This document shows positions 1-11,466 of a DNA stretch of 64,000 nt, in pieces (the stretch's first letter is position 1; each line of letters begins with the position of its first letter). The position numbers and the translations under genes are program-made. The stretch is from Edaphochlamys debaryana (lineage: Eukaryota; Chlorophyta; Chlorophyceae; Chlamydomonadales), in the NCBI GenBank assembly GCA_016858145.1, contig JAEHOE010000038.1, forward strand, positions 186,001 to 250,000, written 5' to 3'. The notes below the pieces were generated by a model, which was not told where the DNA came from, did not search any database, and saw nothing but the letters and a program-made list of their open reading frames with translations.

Positions 1-804
1 CGCCTGCTGGAACAAGCTCTCCAGCGCTGCCACACGCAGGGCCTCGTCCCCGTCGTCCCCGTCGAGGCTGCGTCCACAGCCGTCAAAGCTGTGTCCACAG
101 CCGTCCGAGCTGCCTGCGCCGCTGCTGCCGCCCTCATCGCCCTCACCGTATGAGGACTCCGCCGCTTCAGGGAGCGTGGCTGGGCACGCCGCATGGGTGG
201 ACCCAGTTGCGCCCGCGCCCGTCGTCATACGGTCGCCCGCTGGTACGGGGGAGTGTCCCGCGGGCACGGCGGAGTGTCGGCTGAGGTCGCACAACAGCAC
301 TGATTCGAACGGGCGAAGGGAGCAGGGGAAGAGTGATTGAACAGGTGCTATCCGCAACCCCCTCTCCACACAATCACGCTCTCTCGACTTGCCACCGCTT
401 CCAGCCACACTCTTCCCCCCGCCCCCTTCCCCCCCCCCTTCCCCCTCCCGCCCCGCAAGCCACTCGGGCAAGCCACGATCTCGCTTCCAACCCAAGGGGG
501 CATGCCCACCCTCTGAACCATAACTACCCGCACTTGACTCACGCGCCAGAAGCTGCTCCTTCTCTTTCCGCAGGTGCTTCTCCCGCATGCGCAGGTGCTC
601 CTCCCACATCCACAGGCGCTCCTCCCGCATGCGCAGGTGCTCCGTAATAACACGCTCCGTCGCCTCTGCATCGCTGAGAGATGCACTCCGGAGCTGGTCA
701 GCAAGCGCTTTCAGCTGGCGCTGTGTCTCTTTGATTTCACCCCCCGCCTCGTCGACTTCGCGCTGCACCCGCTGAAGTTCCGCCTCAACGTCCTCTTTTG
801 CCAT
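1..804 (-). CDS. Coiled-coil protein, 5' part of gene (partial at left edge)
   Basis: No family was recognised. Exon 1 (804-543) starts at the ATG at 804 and encodes a highly charged helix-forming segment rich in Glu, Arg, Lys, Gln and Leu, beginning MAKEDVEAELQRVQREVDEA and ending near KEKEQLLA. A near-repeat EHLRMRE occurs twice, consistent with a coiled coil. A GTGAGT donor at 542 (phase 1) joins an acceptor ending at 300. Exon 2 (299 to beyond 1) is open in the matching phase and encodes a low-complexity Ser/Gly/Asp-rich stretch with two GCG-type repeats (SDGCGHSFDGCGRS). The gene continues off the window. The frame agreement across the intron supports the model; the function is unknown. 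Confidence 0.55.
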   Translation of the reverse strand, partial: MAKEDVEAELQRVQREVDEAGGEIKETQRQLKALADQLRSASLSDAEATERVITEHLRMREERLWMWEEHLRMREKHLRKEKEQLLARESSAGSYGSEGGHAPLGWKRDRGLPEWLAGREGEGGGEGGGGKSVAGSGGKSRERDCVERGLRIAPVQSLFPCSLRPFESVLLCDLSRHSAVPAGHSPVPAGDRMTTGAGATGSTHAACPATLPEAAESSYGEGDEGGSSGAGSSDGCGHSFDGCGRSLDGDDGDEALRVAALESLFQQA

Positions 805-2312
805 GGCTGCCTAGAGTGACGACATGGGACACACTCCGGGGGGCGGCTGAGCTAACATGAAAGACAGGTTTGACAAGTGAAGAGACTGAGGGTAGCAGAG
901 CCGCGACCGTCGCTTGACGCCGTCTTACCTGCCATGGCCTTCCCCTGCCCCCCACGACCGCAACCCCTTCGTGCTTGACCGCAAGTTGCACAGGTTCAAT
1001 CACGCACCGGTCAAACGCAATCGCTGACAGACCCAAGACGCTTTGACCACATTGATGGGGCTGCGGATAAGTGTCGGGTGGGGCGGGCTGCGATCCCTGC
1101 GAACGAAGGCGCCGCTCCACTAACTGCAGGTAGTGCCGGGAAGGGTTGGCTTGCCAAATGCTACCGACGTGACGACTTCTAATCGGGTGCTATGAAACGT
1201 GACAACAACCGTGTGCATGCGTGCCACACCCCTGCCTGTGGCACCCCCCCTGGATGGCCCCTTGGCACCCCTGTGCACCCCCCCTTCCGTCAATACCCTC
1301 GTACTCAATACGCTCAAGACGTCGGGATGAGCGCCCTGGCGACCCGCCGCACCCCCGCGGCGGCAGCATGCAAGATGATCAACGACACGAAGCGCAAACT
1401 GGGGTCCAACGTGGCCTGCCTGTCCTCCCGCCTCCTACGGCTCTGCTGTGGCCCCTCCCCCTGGGGCTCATCGGCGTCCCGTTCCCCATCTGGGTCCTGG
1501 TCGCTGCACCCCGGATGTCGTGGACCAGGTCTGGTCCAGTCGTGACACCTCGTAGCTGTATGTGTGTTACATGATGGCGCAGATCCAACCCGAACTAGCC
1601 GCCAGGTCCTGAGTAACGCGGCGGCCTGCCGGGTTCCAACGTGCTAACAGCCAGGCGCTATGTGACGTGGCGCCGTCACCCCGTTCAGCGCCATAATACC
1701 ACTCCTGGTGGCCGACTTGGCACCCTAGGAGTGACCTTTTGAGGAGCCTGCCGTTTCACGCTAGCTGCTGCGTGCCGTGGATGGTGCCCTGTGGTCCTGG
1801 AACTCCTGGCTGGTGGTGGACGGGGTCGAGGGCTCATGCATGGCTACACTTTGTACAGATCGACAACAGGGGCGCGTGTAGCAAGACCTGTCCTCCCGTC
1901 ACTGAATTTCCCTACCACTGACCCCCAACTCAGTCACAACACCGTGAGCTGTCAGCCGTGCGCTTGGGATGCCGCCAGCCCACCGACCGAGCCCGCAGTC
2001 AGGCTCCGAGGGGTCATGACCCTCAGCCCATACCGTAGCTCCAACCCTAGCCCCCCAGGCTTCCGAGCCGCGTTGCTACTGCACCTGCATGAGCATCTGT
2101 GACATGAACTCCTGCTTCCTCGAGCTGCCCCAAGCTACGGTATGTCTCCGCCTGCCCAGCTCACGGCCTGACGCCCCCGAGTGCCGCCTCTCAGGCGTCT
2201 ACCCCACCACTCCAGCCCTCCGAGCGCGCCTAGACCGCGGGAGCAAGTCCAGGCCCTTGCAGCGGGAGCACTTCCCTGGCCCGGCCTGACTAATGCCGTA
2301 CACAGTGGCACC
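805..2312. other. Intergenic, no gene seen
   Basis: This lies between the start of the coiled-coil gene and the stop of the DUF3119 gene, both on the minus strand. Short ORFs here lack coding character and splice-consistent extensions. It should contain the promoter and 5' UTR of the left gene and the 3' UTR of the DUF3119 gene. A TTACA at 1567-1571 reads TGTAA (the volvocine polyadenylation motif) on the minus strand but is distant from the stop. Confidence 0.5.
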
Positions 2313-4079
2313 TCAGTTCTTGGGCCCGGAGTTCTGGCTGGGCCCGCAGCGCTCGACCATCACGTCGTACAGCTGCTTGCCTGTACGGCAGGTGGGCGGG
2401 CCGGGGACAGGCAGTGAGGGCGAGGCACACGATGAGGCAGATCGGCGGTGAGGCAGCAGGATCAGCATGCGCTGCATCGCGTCTCCTTTCGACTGAGCCC
2501 AGATGCAGTGCGGCGCTTCAGGCATCAGCGAAGACCCGAAAGACGGGTGCCTGAAGAAGGCCGTGTGTAGCCCCCCCCCTTCTCTTACCGTTGAAGATGA
2601 TCGGGAAGAAGTGGATCTGGCCCTCGGGCTTGGTCTGGTTCTCCTGTGACGGAAGCGGGGAAAGGGGGCACGCGTCGAAAGCCAAGCAACGTGGGCTTTG
2701 CCTATTGCTCGGGGCCCAGAGCGAACAGCGTGGCTTCGGCTTTACACCCCCCTCCCCCGGCCCTGAGAGGCACCGGCAGCCATGCAACGCCAAAGACCCA
2801 GCAGGGAGGAAAGCGGGGGGCGGGCGGGGGACCAGAAGCGCTTGCCTTGAAGTAAACCAGGATGGGGAAGCCGGGCCACCACATCTCCCAGTTAATGAAA
2901 GACTCGTACGGCCAGCGGTTGGCACCGCCAACCACCACGTTCTCGCTCTCCTGCCCCGACCGCAGCACACTGAGCGCCTGGGGAAGGGCCGGGGGAGAGA
3001 AAGAAAAAGGCCGTGGTGGACGCCTGGACGCCATGCCGGCGTAGCAGCGCCAGCGCGCGATCGCGAGGCTCACATGCCTCCAGGGAAACAAGGGTGAGGC
3101 CTGAACCAGCATTAATTTGGTCGTGTCCAGCCCTGTAAGAAGGCCGGCGCGTCCTATTGTGGCCCTATCGTGGCCTCATGCTGCAAGTTTGTCTAGAGCG
3201 CGCCCCTCTGCCAGCGCTGGTTAGGGCCAGAGACCGCAGTCAAGGCTCCCCGACTAGCTGATAACTACAACCTCGTCGGGGTCCACAAACCGTCAGAGCG
3301 CGCACATATGTTTCTCACCTCGTCGTCAAAGACGAAGCTGCGGGCGAAGGGCGTGGGGCGTGGGGCATGAGGTGGGGTGTGAGGGGCGGAGGGCAGGAGT
3401 CTCAAGAGGGCATCACTTGGGAATCTAGGGAAGCGCTTCGGAACCTTCAAGGCGGCGCATGTGATGCGGTGAGACAGCAGGTGTGGCTACCCCGAGCTCA
3501 CAGCCCTTCCTCTGAAAGGCCTGAATCGACCCCCCCGCTGCGCGTGTTTGTTGGAAGGAACTCCGAAACACACACATCCCACACATCCCGGTCGCCCCCA
3601 GCCCCTCCCTTGGCCCCCCCCCTTCGCCACGCCCACTTGATGCGGGTGGCCTGGAAGATCAGGAAGGCGCCCAGCAAACCGGTGAAGCCGGCGAGGATGT
3701 AGTTGTCATAGTAGGCCGAGACCCCCGCAATGCCCAGCAGGCCCAGCTGGACGTTGTATGCTGGCTCCGGCACAACAGTCTCGCGCACAACCTTCTTCGG
3801 CTGCTCCTTGACCGACTTGCGACCGAAAAACTGTGTGGATGGTTGAGAAGGGAACGTCACGAGAGCGGGAGACGTCGCGAGGGCGGTTCGGATGGGTGTG
3901 GCTTGCAATGCACGCGGGTTGAGACCACCCATCACCGCCCCTCGCAAGGACAGCCTTACCGCCTGGGCAGTCACCGAGGCCCTCCGCACGCCCGAGCGCA
4001 GCGCCGGGGCGCAGCTCAGGGTCGACGAGCGCCCGGCCTTGGCAGCCACACCAACTGAGGAACGCATGCAGAGCGCCAT
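2313..4079 (-). CDS. Chloroplast DUF3119-type membrane protein
   Basis: The model has six exons: 4079-3960, 3830-3637, 3337-3319, 2977-2846, 2643-2589, 2380-2313 (195 aa). The first about 40 residues are a typical algal chloroplast transit peptide, rich in Ala, Ser, Arg and Val without acidic residues. Next comes a hydrophobic hairpin (YNVQLGLLGIAGVSAYY and YILAGFTGLLGAFLIFQ), then the short conserved FVFDDE exon, an exon with NVVVGGANRWPYESFINWEM and PILVYFK, then TKPEGQIHFFPIIFNG and the C-terminal KQLYDVMVERCGPS. From memory of the family this order matches the plant/cyanobacterial DUF3119 proteins of unknown role. Exon 3 is only 19 nt. The intron after exon 4 has a GC donor (AAG|GCAAGC at 2845). 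All phases are consistent. Thylakoid or envelope location is inferred. Confidence 0.85.
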
Positions 4080-4327
4080 GTTTGCCTATGTGATCTGGGT
4101 AGTGTGTTGCAGGCTGGGGGGACAAGCGGCAAGGGAGGTTTTCGGGCTTGCGTGCATGCGGACCCGCGCGACAATTCCAGGGAGACGCCCCTCGTCCAGT
4201 TGTCCAGTCGTTTCGACATGCTCTGATACTCTCGCCGTCACTTGCTCGTTAGGCGAAACTCGACGGTGCCGGGCACCACGCAATTCCTCAGGGCTGGCGA
4301 CAGCCCAGCCCACAAGAACGAGGTCGA
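4080..4327. promoter_or_regulatory. Divergent promoter region, DUF3119 gene / pseudouridine synthase
   Basis: Only 248 bp separate the two start codons, so both promoters and 5' UTRs must lie here. Both products carry apparent organelle transit peptides, so co-expression is possible. No clear TATA element was identified. Confidence 0.5.
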
Positions 4328-7300
4328 ATGCTGTCGTCACGGCTAGGAAGCTATAGACTCCAACGCAATGCCGGACTCGCCAGCGTGTGTCCTGCGAGGG
4401 CGACCAACCGGCGGCAATTCCTCGGTGAGCCGCGCGCAGCGAGCAGCGCCGACCACTCCCGGGGCGCCTCTAGTCCGTCGCGGGCGCTACGGGAGCGGGC
4501 AGGGCCAGGAGCTTGTTGGGGCGGCCTCCCGGGCAGCTGAAGCGCCGCCGCCACACGCCCCAGCCGGGAGGGGCCACCCGGCGTGCCCGCTGACCTCGGC
4601 TTGCCCTGCAGGGCATCCAACCCACCCCACGACCCGCCCCCCGGCCCTTGCCCCCCACGTTCCAGCCTTGCGATCAGTCCACTGCCCTCTGCTCGTGCCC
4701 GCCCGAGCCCCCTCCTCCCTCCTCTACCCCCACCCAGCGCCTGCCCCTGCCCCTGCGCCGACGGGCCAGCTCCCCTGCCTTGCCCCCAGCCTCCTCCAAC
4801 CCGACTCACTGCTCCTGTGCTTACCAACCACAACCTATAAATCCATTTCTCAAAGGGGCCCCCACCTCCTGTCCGGCTTCTGCTCCTGCAGTGCGCCCGG
4901 TAGCGGCGGGGCGCTCCGCCCGTGAGGACGACGACGATGACGGCGAGGTGGCGGGTGGGTGGACGGCGGAGGGGCAACAGGCGGAGTGGAGGGGGTGGAC
5001 CGGGGCACCGAAACAGCAGGGCAGTTGTCTTTGAAGGCGTGGGGATCAGGCAGGGCTGGGATGATGCGCCGGGGACGGAGCGTGGGGGTTCTGACTGGCG
5101 ACGTGAGCTCCACAGCCCCCGCCCCGCACCCCCGTATCCCATCCCGCCCTTCCCACCGCCTCGGCCTCCTGTCCATGACCGTCCGCCTCCCCCCATCCCA
5201 CCCTACCCCTCTGCCCCGCCCACCCCCTACCCCCCGCCCACCCCCTATCCCCCACCCCGACCCCCACCCCCACCCCAGTCCCCGGCAAGCCCATACGCGT
5301 GGAGCGCCTGCTGGCCAACCTGGGGTACGGCAAGCGGAGGGAGTGCGCGGCGCTCATCAAGCAGGGCCGGGCCACGCTGAGGAACGGGGGAAAGCTTAAG
5401 GTGGGATCGTGTCGTTAGGCCACAGCAGCAGTACTGGACAGGATTGGGTGGGAGAGAGTGAGTCTCATGAGTGCCCCAAGGGTGCGGCTAGATGGGGCAG
5501 GGCAGGTCAGGGCCGGGCCACGCTGAGGGACGGGGGGAAGCTCAAGGTGGGGCAGGGGTGGGGCACGGTGGGGTGCCAGGAGGGGTTGGGGGAGGGGCTA
5601 GATGGTGCGCGGAGGGTCCAAGGGGTTGAGGGATGGTAGCAGGGTCAAGGTGGGGTGCTGTGTGGTCACAGGAGGTACGGCGTGCGTGCCCAGTGCCCAG
5701 GGGCGCGTCACACGGCGGGAGGGGGCGTCCGGGGGCAGGGCTAGGAGGGACGGGGGCAGACTGCGATTACGTGAAGGGGCCAGGGGGCAACGAGCGTCGA
5801 CAAGGGGCAATGCCCACTGGAACTGGGACTAGACACCGGCAGCGCACACACGCCTCACACCCTTACATCCCTTGTCCGCCGCCGCCCTTCCACGCGGCAG
5901 GTGGGCGAGAAGGTGCTCCCCGGCTCCGTCGTGTTGGACGGTGAGGAGCTGGACCCACCATCGCCCCTGGTGCTGGTTCTCAACAAACCCACGGGCTACG
6001 TGGTCACCTCGCCCGACGACGAGAACGTGTCGGACCCCACCGTGTACGATCTGCTGCCGTACAGGTACGGCACACGGCGCGGCTACCGCACACTGCCGTA
6101 CTCTCACGGCGACCCCCTCACTGCCTGCCCTCCAACACAGCTACCCGCCCCAGCCCCGGGCCTCCCACCATCCCGCTCGCACACCGCTGCCATCTCCTCC
6201 CACACCCACCCGCAAACCGACCCCGCCACCCCTCAGGTTTGCCAAGCGGCGGCCGTTCCTGTCCTGCGTGGGGCGGTTGGACAAGGAGACGAGCGGGCTG
6301 CTGCTGCTGACGGACGATGGGGCGATGCTGCACCGCATCAACTCGCCCAAGCGGGGGATCTGGAAGGTGGGGGGCGGTGGGGTTGGGGGACGGGCAGGGG
6401 GGAGGGTGAGGGTATCGGGGGGGGGGGGAGGAGTGCCAGCGAGGGAACTCGCCCAAGCGGGGGATCTGGAGGGTTGGGGGAGGCGGGGGTTGAGGGTGGA
6501 AGTGATGAGTTTGGGGCTTGGGGGTGGGGTTGGGCGTGAAGGTGGGGAGTAGGATGTGGAATGAGGGTTTGGTGTGAGTAGTCAGGTTGGGTGTGCGTGG
6601 GTACGCCGGTGGGTAGGGGGGGAGGAGGGACAGGCGGGGTCAGGGGCGATGTGGGGTTGGGGGGTTGGGGGTGGGAGTGGGCGAGGCTGCTGGCGGTACC
6701 AGACCCCGCAGACCCAACTCCAACCCAGATCTGCTCCAAACCGCACGCCCCACACCCCATACCCCACACCCCAGGTCTACGAGGCCACTCTGGAGAAGCC
6801 GCTGCCCCCAAAGGCGGCGGCGGCGGCGGTTAAGAAGTTCGCCAGCGGCACCATGATGCTCGAGGTGGGGGCCGGGCCGTTGGGGGTTGTGAGGGCGGTT
6901 GACGGTTGATGACGGCTGGGGAGCTGAGCATAGCCAAGCACACTTTATGCCTCACGCTTCGCCCTACAACAGTCTGAACATAACATCGATCCCTGCGCCC
7001 TCCCCAGAACGACTACACTTCGCTGCTGCCTTCACTCCTGTCTCCGCACTGACTTTACTCCCGCTACCTGCTTTACAAGCTTTACCTTCACTCCGCACTG
7101 ATTGTGACCGACGTACACACCGCTCCCCAGAACGACTTCACGCCGCTGCTGCCCGCGCGGCTGGAGGTCACGGGGGAGCGCACGGCCCGAGTGGCCATCT
7201 GCGAGGGCCGCTACCACCAGGTGAGGGGGGGAGGGGGAGGGAGAGGGGGGAGGAGGGGGAGGGGGAGGGGTGAGGGGTCGAGGGGGCTGACACATCGGGG

Positions 7301-8491
7301 GGTGCGGGTGGGGGTGGGTGGGGGTGGGGGGTGCCATCTGACGGCCGCTGCCACCAGGCGGGGGAGTGAGGGATGGGGCTATGTAGGGGGTAAGGGGGAG
7401 GATAGAGGAGTGGAGGCTTTGACGGGGCCTCGCATAGCGAAGGGCGGAGAGGAATGGGCGAGAGGGGCGGTCTGTGAGGGACACTGCCATCACCAGGCGG
7501 GGTGCAGGCGGACGGGAAAGGGGGGCAGAGAGGCGTGATCGCCAACGCACCACACCTCCTCTCACCTCCAATCCACTTCCCATCTTCCCAGGTCCGGCGC
7601 ATGTTTGCCGCTGTGGGGTCGCACGTGGTGGCCCTCCGGCGGGTGAGCGTGGGCGCCCTCGCGCTAGCCGCACTGGGCGAGGGCGGCGAGGGGCCCCTGC
7701 CGGAGGCTGTGTGGCGCTTCCTCACCCCCGAGGAGCTGCAGCGCGTGTTCGAGGGGCCCTCCTCGGACGAGATCCTCGGTACCAGCACCGGTACCGGCAA
7801 TGGTACCGGCACCGGTACCGCCGGCGCTTCGTCTTCCGCCCTGCCGCAGCCGCAGCAGCCGGCGGCGGCGCTGGGGTCCGGCGCGGGGACGGCGGCGGCG
7901 GGGTCAGCGGCGGCGGTGGAGCGGGACCGGGGGGCGACGGCGAGCACGAGCGGGGGGAGTGGGGGGAGCGGGAGCGGGGGGGAGGAGGCCGGGGAGGAGG
8001 AGGAGCGGCTGACTAAGAAGGAGAAGAAGAAGGGCAAGAAGGGGTCCAAGGAGGCGGAGCGAGCCGAGGCGCTGGCTCAGGTGCTGGCGCGTGCGAGGCG
8101 GGTCAGCAAGGGGCGGGGCGGCGAGGAGGAGGATGGGGGGGAGGGGGAGGACGAGGGCGAGGTTGAGGACGTGGAGCTGCTGGATCTGGATCTGGATCTC
8201 GGGAAGGCGAAAGGCCGCGCGCGGCTGCGCGTGAGTCACGACGAGGAAGTCGAAGCGTCGGAGCCGGAGGACGTGGCCGAGACGGCGGGCGGGCGGCGGC
8301 GCGCGCGGCGGCCGGTCAAACGGCCGCCGTCGATTCGGCAGGGGGCGGTGCTCGGGGGCGCTGGGGAGGAGGGCGAGGGGGTGGAGGAGGTGGACATCGT
8401 GCCGGGGGCCGGCGGCGCCGTACGGCGGTACACGGACGGGGAGAAGTGGCGGCGGCGGCGGGATCAGATTCGGGAGCTCCTGCCCACGTGA
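4328..8491 (+). CDS. Organellar RsuA/RluB-type rRNA pseudouridine synthase
   Basis: The model has eight exons: 4328-4424, 4892-4954, 5279-5400, 5901-6064, 6237-6366, 6775-6864, 7131-7220, 7592-8491 (551 aa). Exons 1-2 give an Arg/Ser-rich presequence (MLSSRLGSYRLQRNAG...) followed by an acidic patch, suggesting chloroplast or mitochondrial import. An S4 RNA-binding domain follows (about 55-110, RVERLLANLGYGKRREC), then the synthase fold with LVLNKPTGYVVTS and the catalytic GRLDKETSGLLLLT motif, Asp about 164. ICEGRYHQVRRMFAAVGSHV is the conserved late motif. After about residue 300 comes a roughly 240-residue disordered tail rich in Gly, Glu, Ser and Lys, absent from bacterial enzymes. It should convert uridine to pseudouridine in organelle rRNA. 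Four intronic segments copy exon ends (see the repeats). The presequence exons are the least certain part. Confidence 0.88.
5508..5551 (+). repeat. Intronic copy of exon 3 end plus donor
   Basis: This segment in intron 3 of the pseudouridine synthase gene closely copies the last about 40 bases of exon 3 and its donor (5361-5406). Both contain GGGCCGGGCCACGCTGAGG and end in a GTGGG donor-like site. Confidence 0.85.
6444..6470 (+). repeat. Intronic copy of exon 5 end
   Basis: GAACTCGCCCAAGCGGGG followed by GATCTGGA repeats the end of exon 5 (6339-6365) about 105 bp downstream within intron 5. The copied end is followed by GGGTTG rather than an exact GTGGGG donor. Confidence 0.9.
6999..7030 (+). 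repeat. Decoy copy of exon 7 acceptor and start
   Basis: CTCCCCAGAACGACTACAC then TTCGCTGCTGCC closely matches the true exon 7 acceptor and start at 7122-7152 (CTCCCCAGAACGACTTCACG...). The copy includes a usable AG acceptor 123 bp upstream. Confidence 0.85.
7331..7500 (+). repeat. Two diverged intronic copies of exon 7 end
   Basis: In intron 7, 7331-7359 and 7471-7500 resemble the exon 7 end at 7191-7222 (GCCATCTGCGAGGGCCGCTA...CACCAGGTGA). Both copies end in CACCAGGCGG where the true exon has CACCAG|GTGAG, so their donor-like sites are GC rather than GT. Confidence 0.75.
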
Positions 8492-9177
8492 GGGTGCTTG
8501 GGGACGTCTCGAGCTGACTTGACTCGTGGACCACAGTTGCACTGTTATGTCTGGGGCCGTCGGCCGTGGCGGCGATATGGATTGGACGTCACGGGCGAGG
8601 AACCTTGATGGCTGCCAGTGGAAGACTGGGAGCTGCTGCCCCGGGGCTCGTGATGTCGTGAATGCGTTCTGGGCGTTATAAAGGCTAGCTTGGTGCCTTG
8701 GTCTCGGAGTTCGTTCTCAGCCAAGATTACAGACTGATCCAGACGGATACCCTGATGGCACCATCAGTCACATGCTGCCGCATCGCCTCACTGGGAACCC
8801 TCACGTGCTCTCTTCTTGGCTCACGCCCACTCGCTCTCAGCTCTCCAGTCGCCCGGTCCCGGACCAGTCCTGCTTGCCGCATTGGCGGCTCATCCCACCA
8901 TCCCACGCTCGCATTCCCAGCTCCTGCTCATCCACCAGACCACCACACACCCGCATGCGCAGATCCATAAGCGCTTAAGCCACCGCCGCCTGACTGCCCG
9001 CCGCGAGTCACTTGCCTGCCTGCTGATTGGCAGTACGCCGTAAAGAGGGGCCAGCACTCACCCCACTCACCCCAATCCATCAGCAGCCTCACTCGCGCGC
9101 AGCCGCTGCGCATCTTCAGGAAACCCCCTGGATGAGGCCCAGGCGGCTTTCAGGAATCCTTGCACACCTGACTTTCC
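8492..9177. other. Convergent intergenic region
   Basis: These 686 bp lie between the stops of the pseudouridine synthase (plus) and the Aha1-domain protein (minus), so they hold two facing 3' UTRs. No gene or RNA structure was recognised. Confidence 0.5.
8727..8731 (-). terminator. Candidate TGTAA polyadenylation signal, Aha1-domain gene
   Basis: TTACA on the plus strand is TGTAA on the minus strand, about 450 bp downstream of the Aha1-domain stop at 9178. TGTAA is the usual poly(A) signal in volvocine algae. The assignment is by position only. Confidence 0.35.
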
Positions 9178-11466
9178 TCACTTGTTCTTGAGCTCGTCCG
9201 CCAGCTGCCCGATCAGCGCCTCCAGGTGCGGCCGCAGCACCGCCTGCAGCCGGGAAACCATGGCCGCCTCATCGGCCGCGCGCTCCGCCTGGCGACCCGT
9301 GATCTCGGGGGCCAGGGTGAGGTCGTCGGGGTCGTCGCTGGCGAAGCCCGTGACCCTGCAAGTGTTGATTGTGGGGGAGGAGACGAAGCAGCGGTTAGGG
9401 CCAACGCCAAGCCTTCCCTGTTTGAGTCTCATCCCGCCCCCGTTAGCTGTCCCGCCCTGGCCCACACGGTCGCTACGTTCAGGCCGACCCAACCCGGATT
9501 TGGCCGCGAGGCCGACCCAATTCGCACGCGTCCCGTGCACTGATCCAAGCTCTGGTACTGACTCTGTTCTCCCCGCGCTCCATCCCGCTGGCGCCCCGTG
9601 CCCTGCGCCCCGGAAGTCCCGCCCGCGCTCACTTGCAGTGCCCCCGCAGCTCCCCCGCGCCCGCCCGCGGCACGCCCTTCCAGGCCAGCTGCATCTCCAG
9701 ATCAAACCCCGACCTGCGCACACGGAGGGGGGCGAAGCACTCGAGAGCAGGGTGGCGGTAAACGAAAGCAGGGCCTTGCTACCAAAGCGTCCCGACCTCT
9801 GCTGCCGCTGCTGGCCATGAAGCCCGCAGGACAACACCTCGGCGCAACGTGACAGCAAGGACCCAACGGCACCCCGCCTCTCCGTGCCTTGGCGGACCCC
9901 GCCAAAACAACAAGACTCAACCGATCCCCCATGCCTTGCCGGAGCCCGCCCAGCAACGACAAAACAACAACGACGACACAGCCAAGACAGCCTGCAGCGC
10001 GCACCTCTTTTTCCCCCTGACCAGGAATATGTTGGCCTCCCCCTCCACGCTGTTGACGTCCGTCACCGTCACCTCGCCCCCCGCCAGCTCCAGGCCGCCC
10101 AGCAACCCCTTGAGCCGGTCCTTGGCCCAGGACGTGGCATTGCGCTCCTCAAACGTGCCGGCCTGGGGCGATAGCGAAGCGCGAAGCTCATATGTCAGGC
10201 GGAGCTAGCTGGGCTACGGTACGCAAAGCGCCCCAACCTGTTGGATGGAATGAACCGTCGAGGGGCAGGCAGCCTCCGCACATCCTGCCCAGCTCCTCTC
10301 CTCTCCCCACCCAAGGATCCGAAACCCAGATGGAGGAGTCAGGACGCCCACACTCGCCTTGCCCTGCCTCCTCCCTCCCCATGCACACCCCAGAACCTGA
10401 AACTATGGGATCCGGGATCCGAGATTTAAAACCCAGGATCCAACTCACCGCGTTCCATGCCGACGCCCCGTTGGCAGCCGCCTGGCGCTCTAGCTCCGCC
10501 TTCTCAGCTTCCGTCAGCTTCTGCGGAGGCAGCAGCGGGGGCGAGGGGTGGGTTCGGCAGTCGAGCGACACGTTTGTGAGGCGCTGGGCCCTTGACCCTG
10601 GGTGGCACTCCGCGGCCTTGGGTCCTGGCCCTCCTGCCGAAGGTCCTGGCCCTCCCTGCCGAACCTCAGAACCCCAGCACCCTAGGCTCCAGGTTGCCAC
10701 ATTGCAGCCCAGACCTCAGTCACACATCTGTGCCCTAGTCCGCATGAGGCAGTGAAGGCTCCAGGGATGCACTGCTTAGCGCCTCCCCCCTTGGTTGCTG
10801 GCTTGGAGGTCTCGGCCGTGGAGTCCATGGCAGACCCAGACCCAGAGCCAGACCGTGCCTCAGCCTCCCGTCTAGCATTCCAGGTCCCACGGGTCGCAGC
10901 CGGCACAACCACGACAGGGCCCAGAGCCAGGCCTGAAGCTGCCCCGAAGGCCCCACTGCGCAAGGAATGCATTGGACCCCGTACGGTTGCCCTTTCCAGA
11001 CGGGGACGGACCCCGTGGAAAGGGGTGCGTTGCTCACCCGTGGCTCCGGCAGAGGGACCTCGCCGCCGCCCTTGCCGTGCCAGTAGTGGTACGACAGCTC
11101 GCCCTGTTGACATGACGGGGGGGGGAGAGCGAAGGAGAACGAAGGGTGTGCGGCAGGTAAGGGACGGCAAGGGGCAGCAAGGCACGTCGCAGGCCCCCTG
11201 CCCTGGAGTCGCGTTCTCTGCCCCACCTTTGTCTTGTCCTTAGCGCCATCAGCGCCTGCAGGTGCGGGCTCAGCCATCGCGGGCTTCGGTGGCTTCTTGG
11301 GCGCGGGCTTGGAGGCCTGGGCCTGTGACTTGCTTGCTGTCTGTGGGTTCACCTTCTTAGCCTGAGCCCGAGCCTTGGCCTTTGCAGAGAGCGGTGGCGC
11401 AGTCTCGCCGAACAGCGGGCGGAAGAGTCCCTTGAGAAACTTGAGGAGGGAGAGGAGGCCAAACAT
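9178..11466 (-). CDS. Aha1 N-domain Hsp90 co-chaperone (Hch1-like)
   Basis: The model has six exons: 11466-11227, 11103-11038, 10520-10449, 10162-10005, 9713-9633, 9355-9178 (264 aa, phases consistent). The N-terminus begins with a hydrophobic/basic helix (MFGLLSLLKFLKGLFRPLF) and a Lys/Ala/Pro-rich linker. After YHYWHGKGGGEVPLPEP and an acidic-basic helix, the Aha1 N-domain runs from about residue 120: WNA, GTFEERNATSWAKDRLKGLL, VTVTDVNSVEGEANIFLVRG, FDLEMQLAWKG, GHCKVTGFASDD, ending in a long helix EALIGQLADELKNK. Family proteins bind the Hsp90 middle domain and stimulate its ATPase. The usual Aha1 C-domain is missing, as in yeast Hch1. The hydrophobic N-terminal helix is unusual for a cytosolic co-chaperone. 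It is divergent from the hydrolase gene. Confidence 0.85.

Noticed and set aside
7168..8049. Long minus-strand ORF opposite the pseudouridine synthase C-terminus
   Set aside because: It is a GC-rich shadow of the real exon on the plus strand, with Pro/Ser/Arg-only composition and no family motif.
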